Assembly (NCBI GenBank): GCA_903832325.1
Contig: CAILBC010000027.1
Span: forward strand, 124,001 to 188,000
DNA length: 64,000 nt
Direction of reading: 5' to 3'
From: an uncultured Sphingomonadales bacterium
Lineage (GTDB): Bacteria > Pseudomonadota > Alphaproteobacteria > Sphingomonadales > Sphingomonadaceae
Every line of letters starts with the position of its first letter. Within the stretch, counting starts at the first letter, position 1. This document shows, piece after piece, positions 43,122-55,216 of this stretch. The notes beneath the pieces were generated by a model. It did not search any database. It saw only the letters and a program-made list of their open reading frames with translations, and was not told the DNA's origin. The translations under genes and the position numbers were made by a program.

Positions 43122-43769
43122 ATGGCACACGTGCTCCATTCCGCCCCGCGCTATGCCGCGTCCGATGGCGTTGTCGATGCGTTGACCGCGCGGCTGGGCG
43201 ATGCCCTGCTGGCAATCCGCGAAGAACACGGCGAAATCGTGCTGAACGTTGCGCGCGACAGCGTGGAAAGCACGCTGCGCACGTTGCGCGATGATGAAGC
43301 GTTTCAGCAATTGATGGACATTGCCGGGGTCGATTACCCTGATCGCGCCGAACGGTTCGAAGTGGTCTATTGCCTGCTGTCGGTCACCCGCAATTTGCGC
43401 CTGATCGTGAAGGTTTCCACCGACGAGGCAACGCCGGTGCCAACCGTGACCACGCTGTGGCCCAATGCCGGATGGTACGAACGCGAAGTCTACGACATGT
43501 ATGGCGTGCTGTTTGCGGGCAACACCGATCTGCGCCGCATTCTCACCGACTATGGCTTTCAGGGGCACCCGTTCCGCAAGGATTTCCCGCTGACCGGCTA
43601 TGTCGAACTGCGCTATTCCGAAGAGGACAAGCGCGTGGTCTATGAACCTGTGCGCCTGGCGCAGGATCTGCGGCAGTTTGATTATACCAGCCCGTGGGAA
43701 GGCCCGAATTACGTGCTGCCAGGGGACGAAAAAGCAACCGGGGAAAAAGCGGAAGGGCCAAAGCCATGA
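43122..43769 (+). CDS. nuoC: NADH-quinone oxidoreductase subunit C
   Basis: A 215-residue hydrophilic subunit, separate from nuoD, unlike the fused gene of E. coli. The signature is [18 protein letters not shown], then [20 protein letters not shown] and [15 protein letters not shown]. The C-terminal ~25 residues are variable. It helps form the quinone-binding arm with NuoB and NuoD. ATG 43122 follows an AAGG-rich stretch, and the stop overlaps nuoD by four bases. Confidence 0.95.
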   Translation: MAHVLHSAPRYAASDGVVDALTARLGDALLAIREEHGEIVLNVARDSVESTLRTLRDDEAFQQLMDIAGVDYPDRAERFEVVYCLLSVTRNLRLIVKVSTDEATPVPTVTTLWPNAGWYEREVYDMYGVLFAGNTDLRRILTDYGFQGHPFRKDFPLTGYVELRYSEEDKRVVYEPVRLAQDLRQFDYTSPWEGPNYVLPGDEKATGEKAEGPKP

Positions 43770-44977
43770 GCTTTTCGCTCGAACAGTCGCCCACCACCGG
43801 CGACGAAGTGATCAGCAACTACACGATCAATTTCGGCCCCCAGCACCCGGCGGCGCATGGCGTGCTGCGCATGGTGATGGAACTGGATGGCGAAATCATC
43901 GAACGGATCGATCCGCATGTCGGCCTGCTGCATCGCGGCACTGAAAAGCTGATCGAGCACAAGACCTATCTGCAGGCGCTGCCCTATTTCGACCGGCTGG
44001 ATTACTGTTCGCCGCTGGCCATGGAATATTCCTATGTGCTGGCGATCGAAAAGCTGCTGAACATCGAAGTGCCGCTGCGCGCGCAATATCTGCGCGTGCT
44101 GTTTGCCGAGCTTACGCGCATCTGCAACCACATGCTCAATCTGGGCAGCCACGTGATGGACGTGGGCGCGATGACACCCAACCTTTGGCTGTTTGAAATC
44201 CGCGAGGATTGCCTCAACTTTTTCGAACGCGCCTCGGGCGCGCGGCTCCATTCGGCGTGGTTCCGGCCCGGCGGCGTCCATCAGGACGTGCCGCTGAAAC
44301 TGCTGACCGACCTTGCCGACTGGCTCGACACGCGCCTGCCGCAATTGTTCGATGACGCGATGAGCCTGGTTGTCGGCAATCGCATTTTCAAACAGCGCAA
44401 TGTCGATATCGCGCTGGTTTCGAAGGAAGACGCGCTGGCCTGGGGCTTTTCCGGCCCGATGATCCGCGCCGCGGGCATCGCGTGGGATCTGCGCAAAGCG
44501 CAACCCTATGACGTGTATGACCGCATGGATTTCGAAATCCCGGTGGGCACGCGCTCCGATTGCTATGACCGGTTCATGGTGCGGGTGGAAGAAGTGCGCC
44601 AGTCCGCGCGGATCATGAAGCAGTGCCTGGCGCAAATGCCCGAAGGCCCGATCGCATCGTCCGACCGCAAGGTTTCCCCGCCAAAGCGCGGCGAAATGAA
44701 AAGCTCGATGGAATCGCTGATCCATCACTTCAAGCTCTATACCGAAGGCTTCCACGTGCCGGCGGGCGAAGTCTATGTCGCCACCGAAAGCCCGAAGGGC
44801 GAATTCGGCGTCTATCTGGTCAGCGATGGCAGCAACAAGCCCTATCGCTGCAAGATCCGCCCGACCGCGTTTTCGCATCTTCAGGCGATGGATTTCATGT
44901 GCAAGGGCCACATGCTGCCCGATGCCACCGCTATCCTGGGCGCGATCGACGTCGTGTTCGGGGAGTGCGACCGGTGA
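43766..44977 (+). CDS. nuoD: NADH-quinone oxidoreductase subunit D
   Basis: A 403-residue 49-kDa-type subunit lining the quinone site. [15 protein letters not shown] carries the quinone-pocket histidine; [14 protein letters not shown] and [11 protein letters not shown] follow. The length and C-terminal [17 protein letters not shown] are typical. Its stop is overlapped by the next small gene. Confidence 0.96.
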   Translation: MSFSLEQSPTTGDEVISNYTINFGPQHPAAHGVLRMVMELDGEIIERIDPHVGLLHRGTEKLIEHKTYLQALPYFDRLDYCSPLAMEYSYVLAIEKLLNIEVPLRAQYLRVLFAELTRICNHMLNLGSHVMDVGAMTPNLWLFEIREDCLNFFERASGARLHSAWFRPGGVHQDVPLKLLTDLADWLDTRLPQLFDDAMSLVVGNRIFKQRNVDIALVSKEDALAWGFSGPMIRAAGIAWDLRKAQPYDVYDRMDFEIPVGTRSDCYDRFMVRVEEVRQSARIMKQCLAQMPEGPIASSDRKVSPPKRGEMKSSMESLIHHFKLYTEGFHVPAGEVYVATESPKGEFGVYLVSDGSNKPYRCKIRPTAFSHLQAMDFMCKGHMLPDATAILGAIDVVFGECDR

Positions 44978-45168
44978 GCGTGCAGATGCTTCGCCAGATT
45001 TCGATCATCGCGTGTCTTGCCGGCCTTGCCACCGCGCTGGTGCTGTTTGTTGCGCTGTGGCGCGGCACGCCGGTGCCCGGCTGGATGCCGCTGATCATCG
45101 CCATGGCCGGCGGCTTTGAACTCGCGCAGTTCGGCCAGGGCCTGTGGTTCAAATGGGTTCGGCGCTGA
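44974..45168 (+). CDS. Extra small membrane protein between nuoD and nuoE
   Basis: A 64-residue ORF starting GTG 44974, overlapping the nuoD stop by four bases. Two helices are predicted: about residues 6-26 ([17 protein letters not shown]) and 36-52 ([15 protein letters not shown]). The tail is short and basic (KWVRR). ATG 44986 (MLRQISII) is an alternative. It is not one of the 14 standard complex I subunits. Translational overlap with nuoD suggests a real operon member, perhaps an accessory or assembly factor; I recognise no family. Confidence 0.65.
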   Translation: MSVQMLRQISIIACLAGLATALVLFVALWRGTPVPGWMPLIIAMAGGFELAQFGQGLWFKWVRR

Positions 45169-45213
45169 TCATGGCCCGCGCCCCGCTCTTCACGATCAAG
45201 GATTTTGTCTGAG

Positions 45214-45882
45214 ATGGCCGACCGTCATCCCGAACCCGACAGCCCCGCGCTGCGCGCCCGCTGGGGCCAGTTCGCCTGGACCGGCGACAACGCGGCCAGG
45301 GCGCAGGACATCATTGCGCGCTATCCCGCCGGGCGCCAGCGCAGCGCGGTCATGCCGCTGCTCGATCTGGCGCAACGCCAGGTTGGCGCCGAGGAACAGA
45401 CCCAGGGCTGGCTGCCGCTGCCGGTGATGGAATTCGTCGCGCGGGAACTGGCCATGCCGGTGATCCGCGTGCTCGAAGTCGCGACGTTCTACACGATGTA
45501 CAATCTGGCGCCGATCGGGCGGTTTCATGTGCAGATCTGCGGCACCACGCCGTGCATGCTGCGCGGATCGGATGACATCATGGCCGCGTGCAAGGCAAAG
45601 GGCCTGAAAAAGGGCCACACCACGCCCGATGGCCTGTTCACGCTGACCGAAGTCGAATGCATGGGCAATTGCGCCTCTGCGCCGATGGTCCAGATCAACG
45701 ATGACAATTACGAAGACCTGACCGCCGACAGCATGACGCATATCCTGGATGAACTGGCCGCCGGCCGTCAGCCCAAAACGGGCACGCAGGCCCCCGGGCG
45801 CCACACTGTCGAACCGCTGGGCGGGCCGACCACGCTGGTGGCGATGGTTTCGGAAAATCACGATTATCGCGGGGAGTGGTAA
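45214..45882 (+). CDS. nuoE: NADH-quinone oxidoreductase subunit E
   Basis: A 222-residue thioredoxin-fold subunit of the NADH-input module. The [2Fe-2S] cluster N1a ligands are in [12 protein letters not shown] and [12 protein letters not shown]. The conserved [19 protein letters not shown] lies between the N-terminal helical part and the fold. I placed the start at ATG 45214, because a TTG three codons earlier lies too near the AAGGA. It feeds electrons from NuoF onward. Confidence 0.95.
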   Translation: MADRHPEPDSPALRARWGQFAWTGDNAARAQDIIARYPAGRQRSAVMPLLDLAQRQVGAEEQTQGWLPLPVMEFVARELAMPVIRVLEVATFYTMYNLAPIGRFHVQICGTTPCMLRGSDDIMAACKAKGLKKGHTTPDGLFTLTEVECMGNCASAPMVQINDDNYEDLTADSMTHILDELAAGRQPKTGTQAPGRHTVEPLGGPTTLVAMVSENHDYRGEW

Positions 45883-45884
45883 GC

Positions 45885-47177
45885 ATGGCACTCGCTGACA
45901 AGGACCGCATCTTCACCAACCTTTACGGCTATCAGCCGTGGAACCTGCCTGCGGCACGCGCGCGCGGCGATTGGGACAACACCAAGGCGCTGATCGAGCG
46001 CGGGCGCGACACGATCATTCAGGAAATGAAGGATTCGGGGCTTCGCGGCCGTGGCGGGGCAGGGTTCCCCACCGGCATGAAATGGTCGTTCATGCCTAAG
46101 GAATCGCGCGACGGCCGGCCCAGCTTTCTGGTGATCAACGCCGACGAATCCGAACCCGGCAGTTGCAAAGACCGCGAAATCCTGCGCCACGATCCGCACA
46201 AGCTGATCGAGGGCGCGCTGGTCGCCGGTTTTGCGATGGGTGCGCGCGCGGCCTATATCTATGTGCGCGGCGAATATATCCGCGAAGCCGAAACGCTGTT
46301 TGCCGCCGTGGCCGAAGCCTATGCGGCCGGGCTGATCGGGCGCAATGCCTGCGGTTCGGGCTATGATTTCGATGTGTTCGTCCATCGCGGCGCCGGCGCC
46401 TATATTTGCGGTGAAGAAACCGCGATGATCGAAAGCCTGGAAGGCAAAAAGGGCCAGCCACGGCTCAAGCCGCCGTTTCCGGCCGGCGCCGGGCTCTATG
46501 GCTGCCCGACCACGGTCAACAATGTCGAATCGATCGCGGTGGCGCCCACCATTCTGCGGCGCGGGCCGGCGTGGTTTGCCTCGTTCGGGCGCGACAACAA
46601 CAAGGGCACCAAGCTGTTCCAGATTTCGGGACATGTGGAAAAGCCCTGTGTGGTCGAAGAAGAGATGTCGATCCCGTTCAAGGATCTGATCGAGCGCCAT
46701 TGCGGCGGCATTCGCGGCGGGTGGGACAATCTGCTGGCGGTGATCCCCGGCGGATCGTCGGTGCCGCTGGTGCCGGCGGCGCAGATCATGGATGCGCCGA
46801 TGGATTTTGACGGGTTGCGCGCGGTCGGATCGGGGCTGGGCACTGCGGCGGTGATCGTGATGGACAAATCCACCGACATCGTGCGCGCGATTGCCCGCCT
46901 GTCCTACTTCTACAAGCATGAAAGCTGCGGCCAGTGCACGCCGTGCCGCGAAGGCACCGGCTGGATGTGGCGCGTGATGGAACGCCTGCGCACCGGCGAT
47001 GCGGCAATCGAGGAAATCGACATGCTGCAGCAAGTGACCAAGCAGGTGGAAGGCCACACGATCTGCGCGCTGGGCGATGCCGCCGCCTGGCCGATCCAGG
47101 GCCTGATCCGCCATTTCCGCCCCGAAATCGAACGCCGCATCCATGAAAACGCGGCGCTGCGAGAGGCTGCAGAATAA
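45885..47177 (+). CDS. nuoF: NADH-quinone oxidoreductase subunit F
   Basis: A 430-residue NADH-binding subunit with FMN and cluster N3. [16 protein letters not shown] forms the nucleotide/FMN loop, [19 protein letters not shown] the FMN region, and [15 protein letters not shown] with a later cysteine the [4Fe-4S] ligands. GGGGAG precedes ATG 45885; a GTG nine bases earlier is possible. NADH is oxidised here. The stop overlaps nuoG by one base. Confidence 0.96.
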   Translation: MALADKDRIFTNLYGYQPWNLPAARARGDWDNTKALIERGRDTIIQEMKDSGLRGRGGAGFPTGMKWSFMPKESRDGRPSFLVINADESEPGSCKDREILRHDPHKLIEGALVAGFAMGARAAYIYVRGEYIREAETLFAAVAEAYAAGLIGRNACGSGYDFDVFVHRGAGAYICGEETAMIESLEGKKGQPRLKPPFPAGAGLYGCPTTVNNVESIAVAPTILRRGPAWFASFGRDNNKGTKLFQISGHVEKPCVVEEEMSIPFKDLIERHCGGIRGGWDNLLAVIPGGSSVPLVPAAQIMDAPMDFDGLRAVGSGLGTAAVIVMDKSTDIVRAIARLSYFYKHESCGQCTPCREGTGWMWRVMERLRTGDAAIEEIDMLQQVTKQVEGHTICALGDAAAWPIQGLIRHFRPEIERRIHENAALREAAE

Positions 47178-49183
47178 TGCCCAAGCTTAAAGTCGACGGC
47201 GTCGAGATCGAAGTTCCGGCCGGGGCCACCGTGCTCCAGGCCTGCGAACTGGCGGGCAAGGAAATCCCGCGCTTTTGCTATCACGAGCGGCTGTCGATCG
47301 CCGGCAACTGCCGCATGTGCCTCGTCGAGGTAAAGCCCGGACCGCCCAAGCCGCAGGCCAGTTGCGCGCTTCCCGCCAGCGAAGGGCAGGAAATCCGCAC
47401 CGACAGCGAAATGGTCAAAAAGGCGCGCGAAGGGGTGATGGAGTTCCTGCTCATCAACCATCCGCTCGATTGCCCGATCTGCGACCAGGGCGGCGAATGC
47501 GATTTGCAGGACCAGTCGGTCGCTTATGGCCGGGGCGCCTCGCGCTATCACGAGGAAAAGCGCGCGGTCACGCAAAAGACCATGGGCCCGCTGATCAAGA
47601 CGGTGATGACCCGCTGCATCCACTGCACCCGCTGCGTGCGGTTCAGCGAGGAAGTGGCCGGGGTTGATGAAATCGGCGCGCTCTATCGCGGCGAAGGCAT
47701 GCAGATCGCGACCTATCTCGAACAGGCGGCGAAGCACGAGCTTTCGGCCAATGTGATCGATCTGTGCCCGGTCGGCGCACTGACCAGCCGCCCCTATGCG
47801 TTTGAAGCGCGGCCGTGGGAGCTGAAAAAGACGATTGGCATCGATGTGTCGGACGCGATCGGCGCCAATATCCGGCTCGATTCACGCGGGCGTGAAGTGC
47901 TGCGCATCCTGCCGCGCGTGAATGATGACGTGAACGAGGAATGGCTGGCCGATCGCGCACGCTATCTGGTCGATGGCCTCACCCGCCGCCGGCTCGATAC
48001 GCCCTGGCTGCGCGTGGATGGCAAGCTGCAGGCCGCCACCTGGGCCGAGGCGCTGGCCGCCGTGGGCAAAGTCCACCCGGGATCGTCGGTTGCGGTGATC
48101 GCGGGCGACATGGTCGATTGCGAAACGATGTTTGCGGCGAAAAAACTGGCCAATGCACTGGGTTCGACCATGCTCGAAGGGCGGCAGACCGGCCTTGCCT
48201 ATGACACGTCGAACCTTGCCGCGGTCGCGTTCAATTCGACGCTGGCGGGGATCGAAAGCGCCGATGCCATCCTGATTTATGGCAGCCACGTGCGCGATGA
48301 AGCGCCGCTGCTCAATCCGCGCCTGCGCAAGGCGGTGAAGGCCGGCGCGAAAGTCTGGCTGATCGGCCCCTGGTGGGACACGACTTATCCCGCCACCCAC
48401 CTGGGCGATGACGCGTCGGTGATCGATGCCCTGCCCGAAGACGTCGCCTCGGTTTTCGCCAATGCGGCGCGGCCGGCGATCATCATCGGCGGCGGCGCGC
48501 TGGCCAAGGGCGGACTTGGTGCGGGCCTTGGCTTTGCCGCGCGGTTCAATCTGGTGCGCGAAGGCTGGAACGGGTTCAACGTGCTGCATTTCGCCGCGGC
48601 GCGGATGGGCGGGCTGATGCTCGGCTATGCGCAGGCGGGCGGGATCGGCGATATCGTGGCCGCCGCGCCAAAGCTGGTGATCTCGCTGGGCGCAGACGAA
48701 GTTGACTGGTCGAAGTTTGCCAATTCGCTGATCGTGCATATCGGCCACCACGGGGACAAGGCGGCGCATGCCGCCGATGTGATCCTGCCGGCCGCCGCGT
48801 TCAGTGAAAAGGACGGCACTTACGTCAACACCGAAGGCCGCGTGCAGTTTTCGGAAAAAGCGGTGTTTGCCCCCGGCGAAGCGCGCGAAGACTGGACGAT
48901 CCTGCGCGCGCTGGCCGATGCTTTTGGCGTCACCGTCGGCTTTGACAGCTTTGACGAATTGCGCGCCGCGATGATTGCCGAAGTGCCCGCGCTGGGTGCC
49001 GAAGGGCTGGCCGATTATGGCGCCATTCCGGCCATTGCCGACCATGCACCCGCATCGGGCGTGATCGGCTATGCGGTGAAAGACCGGTACCTGACCAACG
49101 CGATCGGCCGCGCCAGCCCGACGCTGCAACGCTGCTCGGCCGAACTGATCCACGGCGTATTTCAGGCGGAGGCCGCAGAATGA
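47177..49183 (+). CDS. nuoG: NADH-quinone oxidoreductase subunit G
   Basis: A 668-residue 75-kDa-type subunit, the length usual in alphaproteobacteria and mitochondria. Cluster ligands are CYHERLSIAGNCRMC (N1b), CPICDQGGECDLQDQ with its upstream histidine (N5) and CIHCTRCVRF (N4). The second half is a molybdopterin-oxidoreductase-like domain without catalytic cofactor, including LPAAAFSEKDGTYVNTEGR. The start overlaps nuoF as TAATG. Confidence 0.96.
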   Translation: MPKLKVDGVEIEVPAGATVLQACELAGKEIPRFCYHERLSIAGNCRMCLVEVKPGPPKPQASCALPASEGQEIRTDSEMVKKAREGVMEFLLINHPLDCPICDQGGECDLQDQSVAYGRGASRYHEEKRAVTQKTMGPLIKTVMTRCIHCTRCVRFSEEVAGVDEIGALYRGEGMQIATYLEQAAKHELSANVIDLCPVGALTSRPYAFEARPWELKKTIGIDVSDAIGANIRLDSRGREVLRILPRVNDDVNEEWLADRARYLVDGLTRRRLDTPWLRVDGKLQAATWAEALAAVGKVHPGSSVAVIAGDMVDCETMFAAKKLANALGSTMLEGRQTGLAYDTSNLAAVAFNSTLAGIESADAILIYGSHVRDEAPLLNPRLRKAVKAGAKVWLIGPWWDTTYPATHLGDDASVIDALPEDVASVFANAARPAIIIGGGALAKGGLGAGLGFAARFNLVREGWNGFNVLHFAAARMGGLMLGYAQAGGIGDIVAAAPKLVISLGADEVDWSKFANSLIVHIGHHGDKAAHAADVILPAAAFSEKDGTYVNTEGRVQFSEKAVFAPGEAREDWTILRALADAFGVTVGFDSFDELRAAMIAEVPALGAEGLADYGAIPAIADHAPASGVIGYAVKDRYLTNAIGRASPTLQRCSAELIHGVFQAEAAE

Positions 49184-50226
49184 CCCCGATCCTGATGCGC
49201 CTTGGCCTGCCCTTTGCGGGCGCCTGGGCACTGGCCACCGTGATCGAAATTCTGGCGATCGCGCTGCCGGTCATGCTCGGCGTGGCGATGGTAATCTATG
49301 TCGATCGCAAGATCTGGGCCTCGATGGCGCTGCGCCGCGGGCCCAACGTGGTCGGGCCGTTCGGCATTCTGCAAAGCTTTGCCGACGCGCTGAAAGTGTT
49401 CCTGCAGGAAACGATCATCCCGGCGGCGGCAAACAAGACGCTGTTTCTGATCGCGCCGATCATCACCTTTACCGTGGCGCTGCTGGCCTGGGCGGTGATG
49501 CCCTTTGCGCAAGGGGCAACGCTCGCCAATATCAACGTCGGCCTGCTCTATATCCTCGCGATTTCGTCGCTCGGGGTTTACGGCGTGGTCATCGCCGGCT
49601 GGTCGTCGAATTCGAAATATCCGTTCTTTTCGGCAATGCGCGCCTCGGCACAGATGATCAGCTATGAAGTCTCGATCGGCTTCATCCTGATTTGCGTGGT
49701 GCTCTGGGCGGGCAGCTTCAACCTCGGCGCGATTGTCGAGGCGCAGCGCGGCTTCGGGTTTGGCGTGATCAACGGCTTTGTCTGCGGCCCGCTGCTGTTC
49801 CCGGTGTGGGTCATGTTCCTGATTTCGTCGCTCGCCGAAACCCAGCGCGCGCCGTTTGACCTGACCGAGGCAGAAAGCGAGCTCGTCGCCGGGTACCAGA
49901 CCGAATATTCGTCGATGGCCTTTGCGATGTTCTGGCTGGGCGAATATGCCAACGTGCTGCTGATGTGCGCGCTTAACGCCACGCTGTTCTGGGGTGGCTA
50001 TCTGCCGCCGTTCAACTGGGCGCCGCTCTATCTCGTGCCCGGCGTGGTCTGGCTGATCATCAAGATCCTGGGCTTTTTCTTCCTGTTCAGCTGGATCAAG
50101 GCGACCGTGCCGCGGTACCGCTATGACCAGCTGATGCGTCTGGGCTGGAAGATTTTCCTGCCGCTGTCCCTGCTGTTCGTCGTGTTGATCAGCGGGTATC
50201 TCATGCTTATCGGACATTTCGCATGA
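49180..50226 (+). CDS. nuoH: NADH-quinone oxidoreductase subunit H
   Basis: A 348-residue membrane subunit with about eight helices at the junction of the two arms. Diagnostic segments are [37 protein letters not shown] with the acidic channel residues, and [17 protein letters not shown]. It couples quinone reduction to proton movement. Overlaps of four bases exist on both sides. Confidence 0.97.
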   Translation: MTPILMRLGLPFAGAWALATVIEILAIALPVMLGVAMVIYVDRKIWASMALRRGPNVVGPFGILQSFADALKVFLQETIIPAAANKTLFLIAPIITFTVALLAWAVMPFAQGATLANINVGLLYILAISSLGVYGVVIAGWSSNSKYPFFSAMRASAQMISYEVSIGFILICVVLWAGSFNLGAIVEAQRGFGFGVINGFVCGPLLFPVWVMFLISSLAETQRAPFDLTEAESELVAGYQTEYSSMAFAMFWLGEYANVLLMCALNATLFWGGYLPPFNWAPLYLVPGVVWLIIKILGFFFLFSWIKATVPRYRYDQLMRLGWKIFLPLSLLFVVLISGYLMLIGHFA

Positions 50227-50708
50227 CCGCGCTGCAACTCGTCAAGAGCTTCACCCTGTGGGAGTTTGTCCAGGCGCACTGGCTGACCTTGAAGTATTTC
50301 TTCAAGCCCAAGGCGACGGTGAATTACCCTTACGAAAAAAGCCCGATTTCCCCGCGGTTTCGCGGTGAACACGCGCTGCGCCGCTATCCCAATGGCGAAG
50401 AGCGCTGCATCGCGTGCAAACTGTGCGAGGCGGTGTGCCCGGCGCAGGCGATCACCATCGAGGCCGAACCGCGCGATGATGGCAGCCGCCGCACCACGCG
50501 TTACGACATCGACATGACCAAGTGCATCTTCTGCGGCTTTTGCCAGGAAGCCTGCCCGGTCGATGCCATCGTTGAAGGCCCGAATTTCGAATATGCCACC
50601 GAAACCCGCGAGGAGCTGCTTTACGACAAGGCCAAGCTGCTCGCCAACGGCGACAAGTGGGAGCGCGCGATCGCTGCCAATCTCGAAGCCGATGCGCCGT
50701 ACCGGTAA
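50223..50708 (+). CDS. nuoI: NADH-quinone oxidoreductase subunit I
   Basis: A 161-residue ferredoxin-like subunit with two [4Fe-4S] clusters. The ligands are in [16 protein letters not shown] and [16 protein letters not shown]. An N-terminal amphipathic helix lies on the membrane. It passes electrons toward NuoB. It is separated from nuoJ by 12 bases with GGAGG as ribosome site. Confidence 0.97.
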   Translation: MTALQLVKSFTLWEFVQAHWLTLKYFFKPKATVNYPYEKSPISPRFRGEHALRRYPNGEERCIACKLCEAVCPAQAITIEAEPRDDGSRRTTRYDIDMTKCIFCGFCQEACPVDAIVEGPNFEYATETREELLYDKAKLLANGDKWERAIAANLEADAPYR

Positions 50709-50720
50709 GGAGGCCAGACC

Positions 50721-51338
50721 ATGATCCAGGCAATCGCCTTTTACCTGTTCGCCACGCTGATGATCTTTTCGGGCGCGGTCACCATTCTGGCGCGCAACCC
50801 GGTGCATTCGGTGCTGTGGCTGATCCTGGCGTTTTTCAACGCTGCCGGGCTGATGGTGCTGGCCGGGGCCGAATTCATCGCGATGCTGCTGGTTATCGTT
50901 TACGTCGGTGCGGTCGCGGTGCTGTTCCTGTTTGTGGTGATGATGCTCGACATCGACTTTTCGGAGCTGCGCGCCGGGTTCATCCGCAATGCGCCGCTCG
51001 GCGTCGTGCTGGCGGTGGTGCTGTTTGTCGAACTGTTCGTCGGCATTCTGGTGCGCAGCGCGGGCGGCCTGGATATCAGCCAGGCCCCCGGCGCCGGGGC
51101 CGTGCCCGATGGCCTGTCGAACACGGCCGCCATCGGCGCGCTGCTTTACACCCATTATCTGTTTGAATTCGAAGCCGCGGGGATGATCCTGCTGGTGGCG
51201 ATGATCGGCGCAATCGTGCTGACCCACCGCCAGCGCAGCGATACGCGCGGCCAGAACGTGTCACACCAGGTCGCCCGCCGGCCCGAAGACGCGACTGTCA
51301 ATGTCAAACCCGAAATCGGCAAAGGGGTCACGCTGTGA
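50721..51338 (+). CDS. nuoJ: NADH-quinone oxidoreductase subunit J
   Basis: A 205-residue membrane subunit with five helices. [24 protein letters not shown] is represented by its core [15 protein letters not shown], the pi-bulge helix of complex I. A variable loop (about 105-130) and a polar C-terminal tail follow. GGAGG lies shortly before ATG 50721. The end overlaps nuoK by four bases. Confidence 0.95.
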   Translation: MIQAIAFYLFATLMIFSGAVTILARNPVHSVLWLILAFFNAAGLMVLAGAEFIAMLLVIVYVGAVAVLFLFVVMMLDIDFSELRAGFIRNAPLGVVLAVVLFVELFVGILVRSAGGLDISQAPGAGAVPDGLSNTAAIGALLYTHYLFEFEAAGMILLVAMIGAIVLTHRQRSDTRGQNVSHQVARRPEDATVNVKPEIGKGVTL

Positions 51339-51640
51339 TCGGTATTGGCCACTATGTCGTTGTCAGCGCGATCCTGTTCGTGCTGGGCGTGCTCGGCATC
51401 TTTCTCAACCGCAAGAACGTGATCATCATCCTGATGGCGATCGAATTGATCCTGCTGGCGGTCAATCTGAACTTTGTCGCCTTTTCGGCGCACCGGCACG
51501 ATCTGGTCGGGCAGATTTTCGCGATGTTCGTGCTGACCGTGGCCGCGGGCGAGGCGGCGATCGGGCTGGCCATTCTGGTGATCTATTTCCGGGGCCGCGG
51601 CACGATCGCGGTCGACGATGTCAACCGGATGAAAGGCTGA
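51335..51640 (+). CDS. nuoK: NADH-quinone oxidoreductase subunit K
   Basis: A 101-residue subunit with three helices, starting GTG 51335. The conserved glutamates of the proton path lie in [15 protein letters not shown] and [12 protein letters not shown]. The length is exactly typical. It belongs to the antiporter-like membrane arm. Confidence 0.96.
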   Translation: MIGIGHYVVVSAILFVLGVLGIFLNRKNVIIILMAIELILLAVNLNFVAFSAHRHDLVGQIFAMFVLTVAAGEAAIGLAILVIYFRGRGTIAVDDVNRMKG

Positions 51641-51650
51641 AACCGGCGCC

Positions 51651-53669
51651 ATGTCTTCCATCCTGATCATCGTATTCGCCCCGCTGGTCGCGGCGATCAT
51701 CGCCGGGCTTGGCAACAAGCGGCTCGGCGCCATGCCGGCCAAGCTGATCACCACTGGCGCGCTGTTTGCGTCGTGCGTGTTGTCCTGGCCGATTTTCATC
51801 GCCTTTCTGGGTGGCCATGCCGAAACCAGCGTCACCCCGGTGCTCAACTGGGTCACCTCGGGCGATCTCAAATTTGCCTGGGCCTTGCAGGTTGATGCGC
51901 TCACGGCGGTCATGCTGGTGGTTGTCACCAGCGTTTCGGCGCTCGTCCACCTGTACTCATGGGGCTACATGAGCGAAGAGCCGGATTGCCCGCGCTTTTT
52001 CGCGTATCTGTCGCTGTTTACCTTTGCGATGCTGATGCTGGTGACTGCCAACAACCTGGTGCAGATGTTTTTCGGCTGGGAAGGGGTGGGGCTCGCCTCG
52101 TACCTGCTGATCGGGTTCTGGTTCCGCAAACCCAGCGCCAATGCCGCGGCGATGAAGGCCTTTGTGGTCAATCGCGTGGGTGATCTTGGCTTCATGCTGG
52201 GCATTTTCGGCACGTTCCTGGTGTTTGGCACCGTTTCCATCCCGCAGATCCTGCACGATGCGCCGGGCCTGGCGGGATCGACAATCGGGTTCCTCGGCTA
52301 TCGCTTCGACACCGCGACGGTGCTGTGCATTCTTCTGTTCATCGGCGCGATGGGCAAATCGGCACAATTGGGCCTGCACACCTGGCTGCCCGACGCGATG
52401 GAAGGGCCAACCCCGGTTTCGGCGCTGATCCACGCGGCCACGATGGTCACCGCCGGTGTGTTCATGGTCTGCCGCCTGTCGCCGCTGTTTGAACAGAGCC
52501 CCGCGGCGCTGACGTTCGTGACGGTGATCGGCGCGTCGACCTGCTTCTTTGCCGCGACGATCGGCACGACGCAGACCGACATCAAGCGCGTGATCGCCTA
52601 TTCGACCTGTTCGCAACTGGGTTACATGTTTTTTGCCGCAGGCGTCGGCGCCTATGGCGCGGCGATGTTCCATCTGTTCACCCACGCCTTTTTCAAGGCG
52701 TTGCTGTTCCTGGGTGCAGGCTCGGTGATCCATGCCATGCACCACGAACAGGACATGCGCTATTACGGCGGGCTGTGGAAAAAGATCCCGCTGACTTTCG
52801 CGGCGATGATGGCCGGCACGCTGGCAATCACCGGCGTGGGCATCGACGATGTGTTCGGCTTTGCCGGGTTCTATTCGAAGGACGCGATTCTTGAGGCGGC
52901 GTTTGCGCGCGGCACGCAAGTGGGCACATTTGCCTTTGCGATGGGCATCTTTGCCGCGCTGCTGACCAGTTTCTACAGCTGGCGGCTGATCTATCTGACA
53001 TTCTTTGGCACGCCGCGCTGGGACCAGTCGGAACATATTCAGCATGCCGTTCATGATGCGCACGGGCACGATGATCATGGCCATCACGCGCATGCGCACG
53101 ATGGCACCGCCGGCTATCACCCGCACGAAAGCCCGCTGAACATGCTGGTGCCGCTGGGCGTGCTGTCGATGGGCGCGGTGTTCGCCGGTTTCGTGTTTGC
53201 GCCGGCGTTCCTCAGCGAAGGCAGCGGCACGTTCTGGAAGGGTGCGCTGGTGTTCAACGAAAGCGTGCTCCACGCGATGCACGGCGTGCCCGAAATGGTG
53301 AAGTGGGCGCCGTTTGGCGTGATGGTCGCCGGTCTGCTGATCGCGACATACGCCTATCTCATCAATCCGGCGCTGCCGGGGGCGTTCACCGCGCGGTTCG
53401 GGTTCCTGTACCGGTTCCTGCTCAACAAGTGGTACTTTGACGAAGCCTACGATGCGCTGTTCGTCCGTCCGGCAATGGCGCTCGGCCGCCTGTTCTGGAA
53501 AGTCGGCGATGTCGGCGTGATCGACCGGTTCGGCCCCAATGGTGCCGCCTGGGTGGTGTCGCTGGCCAGCCGCGGGGCCGTCAGGCTCCAGTCCGGATAT
53601 CTCTACAGCTATGCGCTGGTCATGCTCGTCGGCCTTGTCGGCGCGATCAGCTGGGTGATTGCACGATGA
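51651..53669 (+). CDS. nuoL: NADH-quinone oxidoreductase subunit L
   Basis: A 672-residue antiporter-like subunit at the distal end of the membrane arm, with the long lateral helix in its C-terminal part. [19 protein letters not shown] carries the key glutamate and [20 protein letters not shown] the conserved lysine/histidine region. Around residues 460-490 is a histidine-rich loop ([17 protein letters not shown]) that could bind metal; such loops occur in some alphaproteobacterial NuoL. The stop overlaps nuoM by four bases. Confidence 0.96.
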   Translation: MSSILIIVFAPLVAAIIAGLGNKRLGAMPAKLITTGALFASCVLSWPIFIAFLGGHAETSVTPVLNWVTSGDLKFAWALQVDALTAVMLVVVTSVSALVHLYSWGYMSEEPDCPRFFAYLSLFTFAMLMLVTANNLVQMFFGWEGVGLASYLLIGFWFRKPSANAAAMKAFVVNRVGDLGFMLGIFGTFLVFGTVSIPQILHDAPGLAGSTIGFLGYRFDTATVLCILLFIGAMGKSAQLGLHTWLPDAMEGPTPVSALIHAATMVTAGVFMVCRLSPLFEQSPAALTFVTVIGASTCFFAATIGTTQTDIKRVIAYSTCSQLGYMFFAAGVGAYGAAMFHLFTHAFFKALLFLGAGSVIHAMHHEQDMRYYGGLWKKIPLTFAAMMAGTLAITGVGIDDVFGFAGFYSKDAILEAAFARGTQVGTFAFAMGIFAALLTSFYSWRLIYLTFFGTPRWDQSEHIQHAVHDAHGHDDHGHHAHAHDGTAGYHPHESPLNMLVPLGVLSMGAVFAGFVFAPAFLSEGSGTFWKGALVFNESVLHAMHGVPEMVKWAPFGVMVAGLLIATYAYLINPALPGAFTARFGFLYRFLLNKWYFDEAYDALFVRPAMALGRLFWKVGDVGVIDRFGPNGAAWVVSLASRGAVRLQSGYLYSYALVMLVGLVGAISWVIAR

Positions 53670-55216
53670 CCAGCTTTCCAATTCTTTCGCTCATGCTGCT
53701 GGTGCCGCTGGTCGGTGCGGTGATCAGCCTGATGTCCGGGCGCGAAACCGCCCGGATGGTCGCACTGTGCGCCACGCTGATCGATCTGGCGCTCGGGATC
53801 GTGCTGTGGGCCCATTATGACATCGGCGGCGCGCAGTGGCAGTTTCAGGAACATGCCGACTTGTTCGCGGGCTTTTCGTGGAAGCTGGGGATTGATGGCA
53901 TCGCGCTGATGCTGATCGCGCTGACCGTGTTCCTGATGCCGATCTGCATTGGCGCCAGCTGGACCGCGATCGAAAAGCGCGCGGGCGAATATTACGCCGC
54001 GTTCCTGTTCATGGAAACGCTGATGATCGGCGTGTTCACGGCGCAGGACTTGTTCCTGTTCTACATCATGTTCGAAGCTGGCCTGATCCCGATGTACCTG
54101 ATCATCGGCATCTGGGGCGGGGCAGAGCGGATCTATGCCAGCTACAAATTCTTTCTCTACACGCTGCTCGGATCGGTGCTGATGCTGATCGCGATGTTCT
54201 GGATGGTGAACGAAGCCGGCACCACCGACATCCCCACGCTGATGCAGTATGATTTTCCGGTGCAGGCGCAGACCTGGCTGTTCCTGGCATTCTTTGCCAG
54301 TTTTGCAGTCAAAATGCCGATGTGGCCGGTGCACACCTGGCTGCCCGATGCGCACGTGCAGGCGCCCACCGCGGGCTCGGTCATTCTGGCCGGCGTGCTG
54401 CTCAAAATGGGCGGCTATGGCTTTATCCGGTTCTCGCTGCCGATGTTCCCGGTGGCCTCGGCTCACTTTGCGCCGATGGTCTGGGGCTTGTCGATTGCGG
54501 CGGTGGTGATCACTTCGCTGATCGCGCTGGTGCAGAACGACATGAAAAAGCTGATCGCCTATTCCTCGGTCGCGCACATGGCGATCGTGACAGTCGGGCT
54601 GTTTGCGTTCAACCGTCAGGGTCTCGAAGGCTCGATGGTCGTGATGCTCAGCCATGGGCTGGTGGCAGGCGCGCTGTTTCTTGCCGTCGGCGTCATTTAT
54701 GATCGCCTGCACACCCGCGAAATCGCGCGCTATGGCGGGCTGGCGATTAACATGCCCTATTACGCGCTGTTTTTCCTGCTGTTCACGATGGCCTCGATCG
54801 GGCTGCCGGGCACCAGCGGGTTTGTCGGCGAATTCCTGTCGTTGCTGGGTATCTATCAGCAATCGAGCCTGATCGCGCTGATTTCCACCACCGGGATCAT
54901 CCTGGGCGCGGCCTATATGCTCTATCTCTATCGCCGCGTGGTGTTCGGGGTGCAGGTGCATGCCGATACCGCGGCCATGCCCGATCTTGATGCGCGCGAA
55001 TGGGCGATGATGGTGCCGCTGGCGGTGGCCGTGCTTTGGATGGGGGTCTATCCGGAAACATTCATGGCGCCGATGCGCAAGGATATCGGGACGCTGGAGG
55101 CGCGGGTCGCCATCGCGAAACCCAGGGGGGATGCTGACGTGAAGACGGTTTCGCGCAAAGCCGCCGCGACCGCGGCCGTGGCGCTGGGCGCGGCGCGGGT
55201 CGGGGGGGTGAAGTAA
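53666..55216 (+). CDS. nuoM: NADH-quinone oxidoreductase subunit M
   Basis: A 516-residue antiporter-like subunit with about 14 helices. Segments [20 protein letters not shown] (glutamate), [20 protein letters not shown] and [14 protein letters not shown] are diagnostic. The last 30 residues are alanine-rich and variable. The stop shares one base with the nuoN start (TAATG). Confidence 0.96.
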   Translation: MTSFPILSLMLLVPLVGAVISLMSGRETARMVALCATLIDLALGIVLWAHYDIGGAQWQFQEHADLFAGFSWKLGIDGIALMLIALTVFLMPICIGASWTAIEKRAGEYYAAFLFMETLMIGVFTAQDLFLFYIMFEAGLIPMYLIIGIWGGAERIYASYKFFLYTLLGSVLMLIAMFWMVNEAGTTDIPTLMQYDFPVQAQTWLFLAFFASFAVKMPMWPVHTWLPDAHVQAPTAGSVILAGVLLKMGGYGFIRFSLPMFPVASAHFAPMVWGLSIAAVVITSLIALVQNDMKKLIAYSSVAHMAIVTVGLFAFNRQGLEGSMVVMLSHGLVAGALFLAVGVIYDRLHTREIARYGGLAINMPYYALFFLLFTMASIGLPGTSGFVGEFLSLLGIYQQSSLIALISTTGIILGAAYMLYLYRRVVFGVQVHADTAAMPDLDAREWAMMVPLAVAVLWMGVYPETFMAPMRKDIGTLEARVAIAKPRGDADVKTVSRKAAATAAVALGAARVGGVK

